Shown: piece after piece, positions 55,673 through 64,000 of the stretch
Layout: each line of letters opens with the position of its first letter
Position numbering within the stretch: position 1 is the first letter of the stretch
DNA from: Streptomyces pilosus
GTDB taxonomy: Bacteria; Actinomycetota; Actinomycetes; Streptomycetales; Streptomycetaceae
DNA length: 64,000 nt
Direction: 5' to 3'
Assembly: GCF_014649835.1 (NCBI RefSeq)
Contig: NZ_BMTU01000001.1
Location: 806,001-870,000 of the forward strand
Translations under genes and position numbers: made by a program
The notes under the pieces: model-generated
Databases searched by the model: none
Told to the model about the DNA's origin: nothing
The model's input: only the letters and a program-made list of their open reading frames with translations

Positions 55673-56641
55673 TCAGGAGTGGCGCAGGCGCCATCCCTCC
55701 CACGCCGACTCGACCATCGCGCGCACGTCGTGCCGCGCGTTCCAGCCCAGCGTGGAGCGGGCGAGGTCGGCGGAGGCCACCACGCGCGCCGGATCTCCCG
55801 GACGGCGCCCCCCGACGGCCGGCCGGACGCCGGTACGCCCGGTGACGTCCAGGATCACCTCGATCATCTCGGCGACCGACACGCCCTCGCCGCGCCCGAT
55901 GTTCAGGGTCAGTCGGGCGTCGGGGTCGGCGACCAGCCGGCGGGCCGCCGCGACGTGCGCGGTGGCGATGTCCTCGACGTGGACGAAGTCGCGTACGCAC
56001 GTGCCGTCGGGCGTCGGGTAGTCGTCGCCGAAGATCCGCGGCGCCTCGCCCTCGTCCAGCCGTTCGAAGACCATGGGGACGAGGTTGAAGACGCCGTCGT
56101 CGCCCAGTTCGGGTGTCACCGCCCCCGCCACGTTGAAGTAGCGCAGCGAGGCCGTCGCCATCCGGTGGGCGGAGCCGACCGCCGTGACCAGCCATTCCCC
56201 GGCGAGCTTCGTCTCGCCGTAGGGGTTGATGGGGGCGGGCGGCGTCTTCTCGGTGACGAGCTCCACGTCGGGCATCCCGTAGACGGCCGCGGACGAGGAG
56301 AAGACGAAGCGGCTCACGCCCGCGGCGACGGCCGCCCCGAGCAGGACGCGCAGGCCCTCGACGTTCTCGTGGTAGTAGTGCAGCGGCCGCGCGACGGACT
56401 CGGCCACCTGCTTCTTGCCCGCGATGTGCACGATGCCGGTGACGGCGTGCTCGCGCAGGACCCGGTCCACCGTCTCCCGGTCGAGCACCGTGCCGACCTC
56501 CAGCACCACGCCCCCGGGAAGCCGTTCGGCCCGGCCGGTGCTCAGGTCGTCGAGGACGACGACGCGCTCGCCACCGTCCGTCATGGCTCTCACCACATGG
56601 GAGCCGATGAAGCCCGCGCCACCCGTGATCAGCCAGGTCAT
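55673..56641 (-). CDS. galE: UDP-glucose 4-epimerase (GalE-type SDR)
   Basis: 322 residues, extended SDR fold: WLITGGAGFIGSHVVRAM, then HIAGKKQVAESVARPLHYY, the catalytic Ser region FSSSAAVYG and YGETK, and RYFNVAGA. These are GalE signatures, so UDP-Glc/UDP-Gal or the N-acetylated pair is the likely substrate; a related epimerase specificity cannot be excluded. ATG 56641 gives a normal N terminus. Last gene of the minus-strand sugar operon 61785 to 55673, supplying a second sugar for the polymer. Confidence 0.88.
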   Translation of the reverse strand: MTWLITGGAGFIGSHVVRAMTDGGERVVVLDDLSTGRAERLPGGVVLEVGTVLDRETVDRVLREHAVTGIVHIAGKKQVAESVARPLHYYHENVEGLRVLLGAAVAAGVSRFVFSSSAAVYGMPDVELVTEKTPPAPINPYGETKLAGEWLVTAVGSAHRMATASLRYFNVAGAVTPELGDDGVFNLVPMVFERLDEGEAPRIFGDDYPTPDGTCVRDFVHVEDIATAHVAAARRLVADPDARLTLNIGRGEGVSVAEMIEVILDVTGRTGVRPAVGGRRPGDPARVVASADLARSTLGWNARHDVRAMVESAWEGWRLRHS

Positions 56642-56720
56642 GAGAATTTCGCCTCTCGTGCCAGGGCCCCGCTCCGGCGTGTGCCGGGGCGGGGCCACCC
56701 AGTCGTGCGCCGGAGCGTCC

Positions 56721-58004
56721 TCAGCCGCCGATGACGACCCGGCGGACGCCCTTCCAGGCCTCCGGGTCGGTGGTGCGGCGGCCGTCCACGAGGACCGTGA
56801 CGTCCGGCAGGTCGGCCGGGGTCAGGGCGCGGTACTCGGCGTGGTCGGCCTGGAGGATGGCGGCCGTGACCTTCTCGCCGGCGTGCGGGGTGAGGCCGTG
56901 CGCCGCCAGCTCCTCCGCGGTGTACATCGGGTCGGAGACGAACGGCACCGCGCCGCGCGCCCTGAGCGCCTCGACCGTCGGGAAGACGCCGGAGAACGCC
57001 GTCTCCTTGACGCCGCCGCGGTAGGCGGCGCCCAGCACCAGCACGTTGACACCGGTCAGGTCGCCGTAGGCGGCGGCGAGCAGGTCGACGGCGTACTCGG
57101 GCATCGCGGCGTTCGCCTCGCGGGCGGAGCGCACCACGGTGGCGGCCGGGTCGTTCCACAGGTACATCCGCGGGTAGATCGGGATGCAGTGGCCGCCGAC
57201 GGCGATGCCCGGCTGGTGGATGTGGCTGTAGGGCTGCGAGTTGCAGGCCTCGATGACCTTCTTGACGTCGATGCCGTTGCTGTCGGCGAACCGGGCGAAC
57301 TGGTTCGCCAGGCCGATGTTGACGTCGCGGTAGGTGGTCTCGGCGAGCTTGGCGAGCTCGGACGCCTCCGCGGTGCCCAGGTCCCAGACACCGTTGGGGC
57401 GGGGCAGGTCGTCGCGGGCGTCGAAGTCCAGGACCGCCTCGTAGAAGGCGACGCCGCGAGCCGCCGAGGCCTCGTCGATGCCGCCGACCAGCTTCGGGTA
57501 GCGGCGCAGGTCGGCGAAGACCCGGCCGGTGAGCACGCGCTCGGGCGAGAAGACGAGGTGGAAGTCCTCGCCCGGGGTCAGGTCCGAGCCCTCGGCGAGC
57601 ATCGGTGCCCAGCGGGTGCGGGTGGTGCCGACCGGCAGCGTGGTCTCGTAGGAGACGAGCGTGCCCGGCTTGAGGCCCCGGGCGATCGCCTGGGTGGCGG
57701 CGTCCATCCAGCCGAAGTCCGGCACGCCCTCGGCGTCGACGAACAGCGGGACGACCACGACGACGGCCTCCGACTCGGCCACCGCGGCGGCCGTGTCGGT
57801 CGTCGCGCTCAGCAGCCCGGCGTCCACGGCCTGCTTGAGCTTGACGTCCAGGTCGTGCTCGCCGGGGAAGGGCTCGACGCCGGCGTTGACCAGCTCGACG
57901 ACCTTCTCGTTGACGTCCGCCCCGATGACGCGGTGGCCCTTGGAGGCGAACTGCACGGCGAGCGGAAGCCCGATCTTGCCGAGCGCTACTACACAGATGT
58001 TCAT
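56721..58004 (-). CDS. UDP-GlcNAc(-type) 6-dehydrogenase, WbpA/WecC-like
   Basis: 427 residues of the UDP-sugar dehydrogenase family, which oxidises C6 of a UDP-hexose to the uronic acid with two NAD+. N-terminal NAD site VVALGKIGLPLAVQFASKGH; active-site cysteine in GGHCIPIYP; lysine/asparagine region SELAKLAETTYRDVNIGLAN. In the pathway to UDP-ManNAc3NAcA this is step one (WbpA). Ten bases after the family 2 transferase gene in the same operon. Sequence alone does not separate UDP-GlcNAc from UDP-ManNAc as substrate; neighbours favour UDP-GlcNAc. Confidence 0.9.
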   Translation of the reverse strand: MNICVVALGKIGLPLAVQFASKGHRVIGADVNEKVVELVNAGVEPFPGEHDLDVKLKQAVDAGLLSATTDTAAAVAESEAVVVVVPLFVDAEGVPDFGWMDAATQAIARGLKPGTLVSYETTLPVGTTRTRWAPMLAEGSDLTPGEDFHLVFSPERVLTGRVFADLRRYPKLVGGIDEASAARGVAFYEAVLDFDARDDLPRPNGVWDLGTAEASELAKLAETTYRDVNIGLANQFARFADSNGIDVKKVIEACNSQPYSHIHQPGIAVGGHCIPIYPRMYLWNDPAATVVRSAREANAAMPEYAVDLLAAAYGDLTGVNVLVLGAAYRGGVKETAFSGVFPTVEALRARGAVPFVSDPMYTAEELAAHGLTPHAGEKVTAAILQADHAEYRALTPADLPDVTVLVDGRRTTDPEAWKGVRRVVIGG

Positions 58005-58014
58005 GGTTCGGTCG

Positions 58015-59658
58015 TTACTTCCTCTTGAGACCGCGGACGAGTGTGGTCTTCACCCGGGAGGCCAGGGACTTCTTCGGCGGGTACATCCGGGCCGTGGCGA
58101 CCACCACGCGGCCCTTGTCGTTGACGAGGGCAGCGGCACGGTAGGGGTCGTCGAGGCCGCCCCAGCGGCGGGACAGCGGCATGGGCCGGTCCTTGCCGGG
58201 CACCGGGATCTCGTACGTCGTCCCGGCGAGCCGCAGGTAGACCCTGGCGCCGAGCTTGGCGTCGGTCCGCTGCAGCGGGACGCGGGCGTGCAGGACGGTG
58301 CCGACGCCGTCCTCGGCGGGCTCGGTGGTGTGGTCGCCCACCGGTTCCGGGAGGGAGTGGCCGGCCGGCAGCTTCCTCGCCCCGGCCTTGTCGGCCGACT
58401 TGGGCATGGCCCCGCGGGCGAGCCGCAGGACGGCGCCGGCGTCGCCGACGACGGGCACCCTGACCGACGCCGTGTACGTGATGCCCTCGCCCTCCTGCTG
58501 CCAGGCGGAGGCGAGCAGTTCGGTGCCCTGGGCGAGCCGGCCGGGGACCGCCTCGCCGACGAGCTCGTAGCACCGGTCGGGCAGGCCGATCAGGGAGTCG
58601 CGGAAGCCGGGGTAGCGGGCGTAGGCGCGGTCCCCCTCGGCGACGAAGGGCGGCGCGCCGTGCTGCTTCTCCGAGGTGATGGCCTCGCACAGCTCGTCGA
58701 TCGCCCCGGCCCGGGCCAGACAGACGCGCACCCGGCGCTTGACGTCCATCGCGTCCCGGATGCCGTCCGTGAAGTAGGCGTCGGCGAGCCGGGCGATGCC
58801 CGCGCAGATGTCGCGCTGCAGCTCACGGTCCAGGGCCGGGAAGTCGTCCTGGACGAGCTTGGCGAGTTCCCAGGTGAAGTGGCGGCGCAGCACGGCGTCG
58901 CGCTCCGGGCCGGCCTCCAGGAGCCCGGCGGTGAAGTCCATGATCTCCGCCGTGCACCGCAACCGGGCCAGATGGTCGGCGCGGTAGGTGATGTTGCTGG
59001 CGTCGCCCCGCTTCACCGCGTAGTAGCAGGTGTAGTCGGCCACCACGGAGATCTTCCGGGCGCGCACGCACGCCTCGATGGTGAACGGCTGGTCGCTGCC
59101 CACGGGCAGGTTCTCGGGGAAGCGCAGCTTGTGCCGCTCGACCAGCTCGCGCCGGAACAGCTTGGTGTTGGCGAGGGTGAAGGGCAGGGCGGAGTCGGTG
59201 AGAGCGATGTCCGGGTCGCTCTTCTTGTACAGCGCCTGGTGGACGTAGCGCCCGTTGGTGCCGACCATCTTGCCGACGACGACGTCCGAGCCGTGCTGGT
59301 CGGCGCAGGCCACCATGCGCTCCAGGGCTTCCTCGCCGAGGTAGTCGTCGGAGCCGATGAAGTAGACGTAGCGGCCGGTGGCGACGTCCAGCGCCCGGTT
59401 GCTGGGTGCCGCCGGGCCTCCGGAGTTCTCCTGGTGGATCACCTTGACGGTGTCCGGGTAGCGCTCGGCGAAGCGGTCCAGCTCGGCACCGCTGTCGTCG
59501 GTGGAGCCGTCGTCGACCGCGACGATCTCCAGACGCTTGCGTCCGATGCTCTGCCCGACGAGGGAGTTCAGGCACTCCGTCAGGTAGGGCATCGTGTTGT
59601 ACACCGCGACGATCACACTGACGTCCGGTGCGGTGCGCCCCTGGCGCTCAGCCGCCAT
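58015..59658 (-). CDS. Family 2 glycosyltransferase with C-terminal extension
   Basis: 547 residues. GT-A family 2 domain at the N terminus (VSVIVAVYNTMPYLTECL; VDDGSTDDSG; YFIGSDDYLGEEA), a helical middle, and about 190 C-terminal residues rich in beta-strands (VLHARVPLQRT; RVYLRLAGTTYEIPVP) that look like a separate domain. It resembles the TTA-containing transferase at 28060-29277 over the first about 320 residues. The ATG lies inside the end of the 3-dehydrogenase gene (11-nt overlap), so they are coupled. Probably transfers one sugar of this locus. Confidence 0.87.
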   Translation of the reverse strand: MAAERQGRTAPDVSVIVAVYNTMPYLTECLNSLVGQSIGRKRLEIVAVDDGSTDDSGAELDRFAERYPDTVKVIHQENSGGPAAPSNRALDVATGRYVYFIGSDDYLGEEALERMVACADQHGSDVVVGKMVGTNGRYVHQALYKKSDPDIALTDSALPFTLANTKLFRRELVERHKLRFPENLPVGSDQPFTIEACVRARKISVVADYTCYYAVKRGDASNITYRADHLARLRCTAEIMDFTAGLLEAGPERDAVLRRHFTWELAKLVQDDFPALDRELQRDICAGIARLADAYFTDGIRDAMDVKRRVRVCLARAGAIDELCEAITSEKQHGAPPFVAEGDRAYARYPGFRDSLIGLPDRCYELVGEAVPGRLAQGTELLASAWQQEGEGITYTASVRVPVVGDAGAVLRLARGAMPKSADKAGARKLPAGHSLPEPVGDHTTEPAEDGVGTVLHARVPLQRTDAKLGARVYLRLAGTTYEIPVPGKDRPMPLSRRWGGLDDPYRAAALVNDKGRVVVATARMYPPKKSLASRVKTTLVRGLKRK

Positions 59659-60673
59659 GACTGATCAGGTCCTCCGGCAGCAGCGAGACGGTGCGGTGGT
59701 CCGCGGCCGACTCCAGCACCGCGGCGGCGACCTCGACGGTCCGCAGGCCCTGGCGCAGGGTGCAGATGTCGGCGGGACGGCCGAGGACCGCGTCGCGGAA
59801 CAGCTCGTGCTCGACGAGGAGCGGCTCGCGCTTGGGGATGGCGTAGCGGATCATGTCGCCCTCGGCGACGCCGCGGAAGGCCTGGAGGGCCTCCCACTCG
59901 GTGGCCACCGCCGAGTTGGAGTGGAAGGTCAGGTCGGCGGTGAGGGTGTCGGCGATGAAGCAGCCGCGCTCGCCGGTGACCGAGGTGAAGCGCTCCTTGA
60001 GCGGGCTCAGCCAGTTGACCAGGTGGTTGACCATCGTGCCGTCGTCGAGGCGGCCGACCGCGGAGACCATGTCCTCGTGGGGGCGGCCGCTCTTGGAGAC
60101 GGTGTGCGCGGCGATGGAGGTGTAGGAGCGGCCCGTGACCCAGCCCGTGAGGTCGATGTCGTGGGTGGCCAGGTCCTTGACCACGCCGACGTCGGCTATC
60201 CGGTGCGGGAAGGGGCCCTGGCGCCGGGTGACGACCTGGTACACGTCGCCGAGCTCGCCCGCCTCCAGGCGCGCCCGCAGCGACAGCAGCGCGGGGTTGC
60301 AGCGCTCGATGTGCCCGACGCCGGCCACCAGGCCGCGGGACTCGAAGGCCTCCACCAGACGGCGCGCCCCCTCCACCGTGTCGGCGAGCGGCTTCTCGAC
60401 CAGCGCGCAGACACCGGCGGCGGCCAGCTGCAGGCCGACCTCCTCGTGCAGCGCGGTGGGGCAGGCGACCACGGTGTAGTCGACGCCCAGGTCGATCAGT
60501 TCCTCGACGGTGGCAAGGACGGGGGCGCCCTGCGCGGCACCGTGCTTGTCGCCCATCGGGTCGACGACGCCGACGAAGTCGACGCCCTCCAGGCCGGAGA
60601 GGATGCGGGCGTGGTGGCGCCCCATGGAGCCCAGGCCGACGAGTCCGGCCCGCAGCCGCTTCGCGGTGCTCAC
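59648..60673 (-). CDS. Gfo/Idh/MocA-type UDP-sugar 3-dehydrogenase, WbpB/WlbA-like
   Basis: 341 residues. Rossmann start AGLVGLGSMGRHHARIL, the catalytic lysine in ALVEKPLA, and the histidine region LATHDIDLTGW. WlbA/WbpB oxidises C3 of UDP-GlcNAc-uronate to a 3-keto sugar, which the aminotransferase then converts. The gene overlaps the aminotransferase stop by 4 nt (GTGA), the usual pairing of these two enzymes. Substrate is inferred from that pairing and the nearby acetyltransferase and epimerase. Confidence 0.85.
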   Translation of the reverse strand: MSTAKRLRAGLVGLGSMGRHHARILSGLEGVDFVGVVDPMGDKHGAAQGAPVLATVEELIDLGVDYTVVACPTALHEEVGLQLAAAGVCALVEKPLADTVEGARRLVEAFESRGLVAGVGHIERCNPALLSLRARLEAGELGDVYQVVTRRQGPFPHRIADVGVVKDLATHDIDLTGWVTGRSYTSIAAHTVSKSGRPHEDMVSAVGRLDDGTMVNHLVNWLSPLKERFTSVTGERGCFIADTLTADLTFHSNSAVATEWEALQAFRGVAEGDMIRYAIPKREPLLVEHELFRDAVLGRPADICTLRQGLRTVEVAAAVLESAADHRTVSLLPEDLISHGG

Positions 60674-61785
60674 TTCTGCTCCCCCAGGGCGTTCACGGCG
60701 GACACGATGCGCTCCAGGTCCCGCGGTGCCAGGCCCGGGTGGACGGGCAGCGAGACGACCTCGGCCGCCGCGCGCTCCGTCTCGGGCAGGTCCCAGGTCC
60801 GGCCGGCCTTCTGGTCGGGCTCCCAGTACGGCTTGAGGCGGTGGATGGGCGTCGGGTAGTACACCGCGTTGCCGATGCCGGCCTCGCTGAGGCGGGCCAT
60901 GGCGGCGTCCCGGTCGCCGCTCACGCGCACGGTGTACTGGTGGTAGACGTGCCGGGCGCCGTCGGCGACCTTCGGCGTGACCACGTTCGGCGCGGTGATG
61001 TGCTCGGTGAGGTACGCGGCGTTGGCGATGCGCTGCTCGGTCCAGGCGGGGAGCTTGGCGCGCTGCACCCGTCCGATGGCGGCGGCCACGTCCGTCATGC
61101 GCATGTTGGCGCCGACGATCTCGTTGGCGTAGCGCTGCTCCATGCCCTGGTTGCGCAGCAGGCGCAGGACGCGGGCCACTTCGGCGTCCTCGGTGCTGAC
61201 CATGCCGCCCTCGAGGGCGTGCATGTTCTTGGTCGGGTAGAAGCTGAAGGTTCCGGCGCTGCCGAAGGCACCGACCGGCGTGCCGTGCAGTGCCGCCGCG
61301 TGGGCCTGGCAGGCGTCCTCGACGACGGCGAGGCCGTGCCGGCCCGCGATGTCCATGATGCGGTCCATGGCGGCCGGGTGGCCGTACAGGTGGACCGGCA
61401 TGACCGCCGCGGTGCGCGGGGTGAGGGCCGCTTCGACGGCCGCCGGGTCGAGGCAGAAGCTGTCGGCCTCGATGTCGGCGAAGACCACGTCGGCGCCGAC
61501 CAGCCGTACCGCGTTGGCGGATGCGGCGAAGGAGAACGACGGCACGATGACCTCGTCCCCCGGGCCGATCCCCAGGGCGAGCAGGGCCAGGTGCAGCGCG
61601 GAGGTGCCGGAGTTGACGGCGACGCAGTGCCGCCCGCCGACCAGCTCGGAGAACTCCTCCTCGAAGGCGGCCACCTCCGGCCCCTGTACGACGCGGCCGC
61701 TGCGCAGCACGCGCACCGCGGCCTCGATCTCCTCCTCGCCGATGACGGGCCTGGCGGCCGGTATCAACTCATGGGCGTCGGTCAT
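60670..61785 (-). CDS. DegT/DnrJ/EryC1 PLP aminotransferase, WbpE/WlbC-like
   Basis: 371 residues. PLP-dependent nucleotide-sugar aminotransferase: NSGTSALHLALLALGIGPGD, VEDACQAHAA, and the PLP-lysine in SFYPTKNMHALEGG. In the diacetamido-uronate pathway it aminates the 3-keto sugar with glutamate as donor. ATG 61785 follows a strong GGAGGGGGAG site. First gene of the minus-strand sugar operon. The SFYPTKN form fits WbpE-type enzymes but the family also includes other 3- and 4-aminotransferases. Confidence 0.88.
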   Translation of the reverse strand: MTDAHELIPAARPVIGEEEIEAAVRVLRSGRVVQGPEVAAFEEEFSELVGGRHCVAVNSGTSALHLALLALGIGPGDEVIVPSFSFAASANAVRLVGADVVFADIEADSFCLDPAAVEAALTPRTAAVMPVHLYGHPAAMDRIMDIAGRHGLAVVEDACQAHAAALHGTPVGAFGSAGTFSFYPTKNMHALEGGMVSTEDAEVARVLRLLRNQGMEQRYANEIVGANMRMTDVAAAIGRVQRAKLPAWTEQRIANAAYLTEHITAPNVVTPKVADGARHVYHQYTVRVSGDRDAAMARLSEAGIGNAVYYPTPIHRLKPYWEPDQKAGRTWDLPETERAAAEVVSLPVHPGLAPRDLERIVSAVNALGEQK

Positions 61786-62177
61786 CGACGCTCCCCCTCC
61801 TCGTTCGGCGGCCTCGTGGGCGCCTCGCGATGTGATCGGGAAGGGACGGTCCCGAGCGCGGGACGTCCGTGTCCGTGTTGTCGAGATGCAACCGATGTCC
61901 GTCCACGGCACCGGTCTCCGCCCGGGTGTTGCCCCCTGGGAGCCCGTGACGGAGAACAGCCGCCTCCCGCACAGGTCGCGGTGAGCGGCTGGGTCCACGG
62001 CGGCGGCGGAAGTACAGCGGCCGAGACCGTGATTACGTTACCAGCAGATGAGAGGGAAAATTTCTCACAGTTACCACAGAGAAACCTTCCAGCGGTCAAT
62101 GAGCGACCACGCGCGGACCCCGGCGCGGTCCCCGCGTGATCGAACGTGATCAGCGGGTCGGCGGCGGGGCGCGGTCC
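61786..62177. promoter_or_regulatory. Promoter region of the minus-strand sugar operon
   Basis: About 390 bp without a gene between the aminotransferase start and the rne terminator. An A/T-rich part (about 62030-62100) contains a minus-strand TTGACC (62099-62094) as a possible -35 element. TGGTAAC occurs twice about 30 bp apart on the same strand. No convincing -10 is identified. Confidence 0.4.
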
Positions 62178-62213
62178 GGCGCGGGACACCGGTGTCTCCC
62201 GGTGTCCCGCGCC
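62178..62213 (-). terminator. Terminator after rne
   Basis: A 13-bp perfect stem (62178-62190 with 62201-62213), extendable by two pairs, lies 17 nt past the rne stop. No T-run follows. Confidence 0.7.
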
Positions 62214-62230
62214 CGACCTGCCGTGACCGG

Positions 62231-64000
62231 TCAGTCCTCGGTGGTGGCCGTGACCGACGAGGACGGCTGCTGTTCCGCGGCCGCGGTCTTCTTCGACGCC
62301 GCCTTCTTCGCGGTCGTCTTCTTGGCGGCGGCCGTCTTGGCGGCGGTCTTGGTGGCCGTCGCCTTCTTGGCCGTCGTCTTCTTGGCGGCGGTCTTCTTGG
62401 CCGTCGCCGTCTTCTTGGTCGCGGCCTTCTTCGCCGTGGCCTTCTTGGCCGCCTTGCGGGCGGTCTTCTTGGCCGGTGCGGCCTCCGCCTCGCCGTCGGC
62501 GGTCTCCGTGCTCGCGGCGGCGGGCTCCTCGGTGGGCGCCTGCTCGCCGGCGGGCACCTGCTCCTCGGCGGGGGCGGACGGGACCACCACGACGGCCGTG
62601 TCCTCCGACGCGGTGGAGGTGCTCGGCTTGCGCACCGCGCGACGGCGCGGGCGGGCCGGGGCCTCGGGCTGCGCCGGGGCGGGCGCCTCGGCGGGAGCCT
62701 CCTCGGCCGCCGGGGCCTCCTCCGTCCTCGCGGGCTCCGCGACCGTGACCACCGCGGCCTCCGCTCCCGCCGGGGAACCGGCCGGCGCGGACACCTTGCG
62801 GGTGGCCCGGCGACGCGTGCGGGCCTTGGGCGCGGCCTCCTCGGGCACCACGGCGTCCTCGACGGCCGCGGGCTCGGCGAGCGCGTCGGCTGCCGACTCC
62901 GGCTGCACCGGACGCGCGGCCTCCTCGGCGGCCGTCACGTCCTGGGCCGTCGGCACGGGCTCCCCGGCCGCGACGGGCTCCCCGGTCCGCTCGTCGGCGG
63001 CCTTCGGCGCCTGCGGTACCTCGGCGGTCCGGGCGGCCCGGTCGGTCTCCCGCTTCGGGGCTCCCGCGGGGGCGGACGCCCGCCGGCTCGCCCGGCGGCG
63101 CGTGCGGCCACGGGTGGCCGCGGCCTCCGCCTCGGCGGCGCTGCTGTACAGCTCCTCGTCCGGCGTGAACTCGGGGGCGGGGAGCGCGGCCGGCTCGGCG
63201 GCCCCGGCGGCGACCTCGGCCACCGACTCGGCCTCGGCCTCGGCTTCCTGCTCCGCCGTCCCGGCGATCTCGTGCTCGTGCGGTGCTTCCGCCGCGCCGG
63301 CCCGTGCGCGCTTCCTGCGCTTGCCGCCGCCGCCGGCGGCGGCCGGCTGGTCCAGGTGCACGAGGACACCGCGGCCGTTGCAGTGGACGCAGGTCTCCGA
63401 GAACGACTCCAGCAGGCCCTGGCCGACCCGCTTGCGGGTCATCTGCACCAGGCCCAGCGAGGTGACCTCGGCGACTTGGTGCTTCGTACGGTCGCGGCCC
63501 AGGCACTCCAGAAGGCGCCGCAGCACCAGGTCGCGGTTGGACTCCAGGACCATGTCGATGAAGTCGATGACGATGATGCCGCCGAGGTCGCGAAGCCGCA
63601 GCTGGCGCACGATCTCCTCGGCCGCCTCCAGGTTGTTCCTGGTGACCGTCTCCTCGAGGTTGCCGCCCTGACCGGTGAACTTGCCGGTGTTGACGTCGAC
63701 GACGACCATCGCCTCGGTCCGGTCGATCACCAGCGAACCGCCGCTGGGCAGCCAGACCTTGCGGTCGAGTGCCTTGGCGAGCTGCTCGTCGATCCGGTAC
63801 GTGGCGAAGACGTCGACCTCGCTGGTCCAGCGGGACAGCCGCCCGGCCAGGTCCGGCGCCACGTGCGACACGTACCCGTGGATGGTCTCCCACGCGTCGT
63901 CGCCGCTGACGACGACCTTGGAGAAGTCCTCGTTGAAGATGTCCCGCACGACCCGGACGGTCATGTCCGGCTCGCCGTACAGCAGCGTCGGGGCGTTGCC
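62231..64000 (-). CDS. rne: Ribonuclease E/G family protein (5' end outside window)
   Basis: 589 codons are visible; the frame runs off the right edge, so the S1 domain and N terminus are missing. The visible start (LLYGEPDMTVRVVRDIF) is internal catalytic-domain sequence. DNase-I-like catalytic motifs follow (LVIDRTEAMVVVDVNTGKFTG; GIIVIDFIDM), then the zinc-link CVHCNGRG. After it come about 350 residues of low complexity, Glu/Ala/Pro-rich and ending in an Ala/Lys/Thr-rich tail (AKKTAAKKTTAKKA-like). RNase E processes and degrades RNA; in Streptomyces the homologue is called RNase ES. In related genomes rplU-rpmA-obg lie next to it. Confidence 0.93.
   Translation of the reverse strand, partial: GNAPTLLYGEPDMTVRVVRDIFNEDFSKVVVSGDDAWETIHGYVSHVAPDLAGRLSRWTSEVDVFATYRIDEQLAKALDRKVWLPSGGSLVIDRTEAMVVVDVNTGKFTGQGGNLEETVTRNNLEAAEEIVRQLRLRDLGGIIVIDFIDMVLESNRDLVLRRLLECLGRDRTKHQVAEVTSLGLVQMTRKRVGQGLLESFSETCVHCNGRGVLVHLDQPAAAGGGGKRRKRARAGAAEAPHEHEIAGTAEQEAEAEAESVAEVAAGAAEPAALPAPEFTPDEELYSSAAEAEAAATRGRTRRRASRRASAPAGAPKRETDRAARTAEVPQAPKAADERTGEPVAAGEPVPTAQDVTAAEEAARPVQPESAADALAEPAAVEDAVVPEEAAPKARTRRRATRKVSAPAGSPAGAEAAVVTVAEPARTEEAPAAEEAPAEAPAPAQPEAPARPRRRAVRKPSTSTASEDTAVVVVPSAPAEEQVPAGEQAPTEEPAAASTETADGEAEAAPAKKTARKAAKKATAKKAATKKTATAKKTAAKKTTAKKATATKTAAKTAAAKKTTAKKAASKKTAAAEQQPSSSVTATTED

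Overview
The window is chromosomal DNA of a high-GC actinomycete, almost certainly a Streptomyces. Third codon positions are overwhelmingly G or C, GTG starts and GTGA/ATGA stop-start overlaps are common, and I found one rare TTA (bldA-type) codon by eye. Gene order also fits: reading the minus strand from the right, the block rne, rplU, rpmA, obg, proB, proA, nadD, LCP-like gene, rsfS, phosphatase, leuS, comEA, comEC matches the conserved actinobacterial arrangement known from Streptomyces and Mycobacterium, with extra genes inserted. No transposase, phage gene or CRISPR array is visible.

Layout. 1-6.5 kb: comEC, comEA, a DegV protein and a coiled-coil membrane protein. 6.6-9.7 kb: leuS behind a leader-peptide attenuator (leucine-rich 12-mer plus terminator). 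10-12.9 kb, plus strand: a cytochrome-b-like membrane protein overlapping a NuoF-like/ferredoxin fusion. 13-13.9 kb: two identical tRNA-Ala(GGC) genes around two tiny zinc-ribbon genes. 14-18 kb: phosphatase, rsfS, a divergent LCP-like gene, nadD and two very small membrane proteins. 18.2-24.3 kb: M48 peptidase, two membrane proteins sharing a cytoplasmic motif, proA, an unknown gene and proB.

24.5-33.2 kb is a cell-wall glycopolymer locus: a pyruvyl-transferase-like protein, two large membrane-fused CDP-glycerol/ribitol-type polymerases, a family 2 glycosyltransferase with a TTA codon, and a cytidylyltransferase-SDR fusion expected to make CDP-ribitol. obg, rpmA and rplU follow.

36.1-62.2 kb lies between rplU and rne, which are near neighbours in other actinobacteria, so I read it as an insertion of about 26 kb. 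It has two parts. First, a minus-strand operon encodes a secreted FG-GAP protein, a LamG protein, a 2332-residue Rhs/YD-repeat protein with a HINT domain and C-terminal toxin-like module, and a small gene placed like an immunity gene. Second, a sugar locus made of two converging operons carries the five activities needed for UDP-2,3-diacetamido-2,3-dideoxy-mannuronic acid (6-dehydrogenase, 3-dehydrogenase, aminotransferase, acetyltransferase, 2-epimerase), plus an epimerase/dehydratase and three glycosyltransferases. The window ends inside rne.

Together this is a housekeeping block carrying two surface-polysaccharide loci and a polymorphic toxin system. Functions are inferred from sequence motifs and gene order; locus tags and literature facts are from memory.
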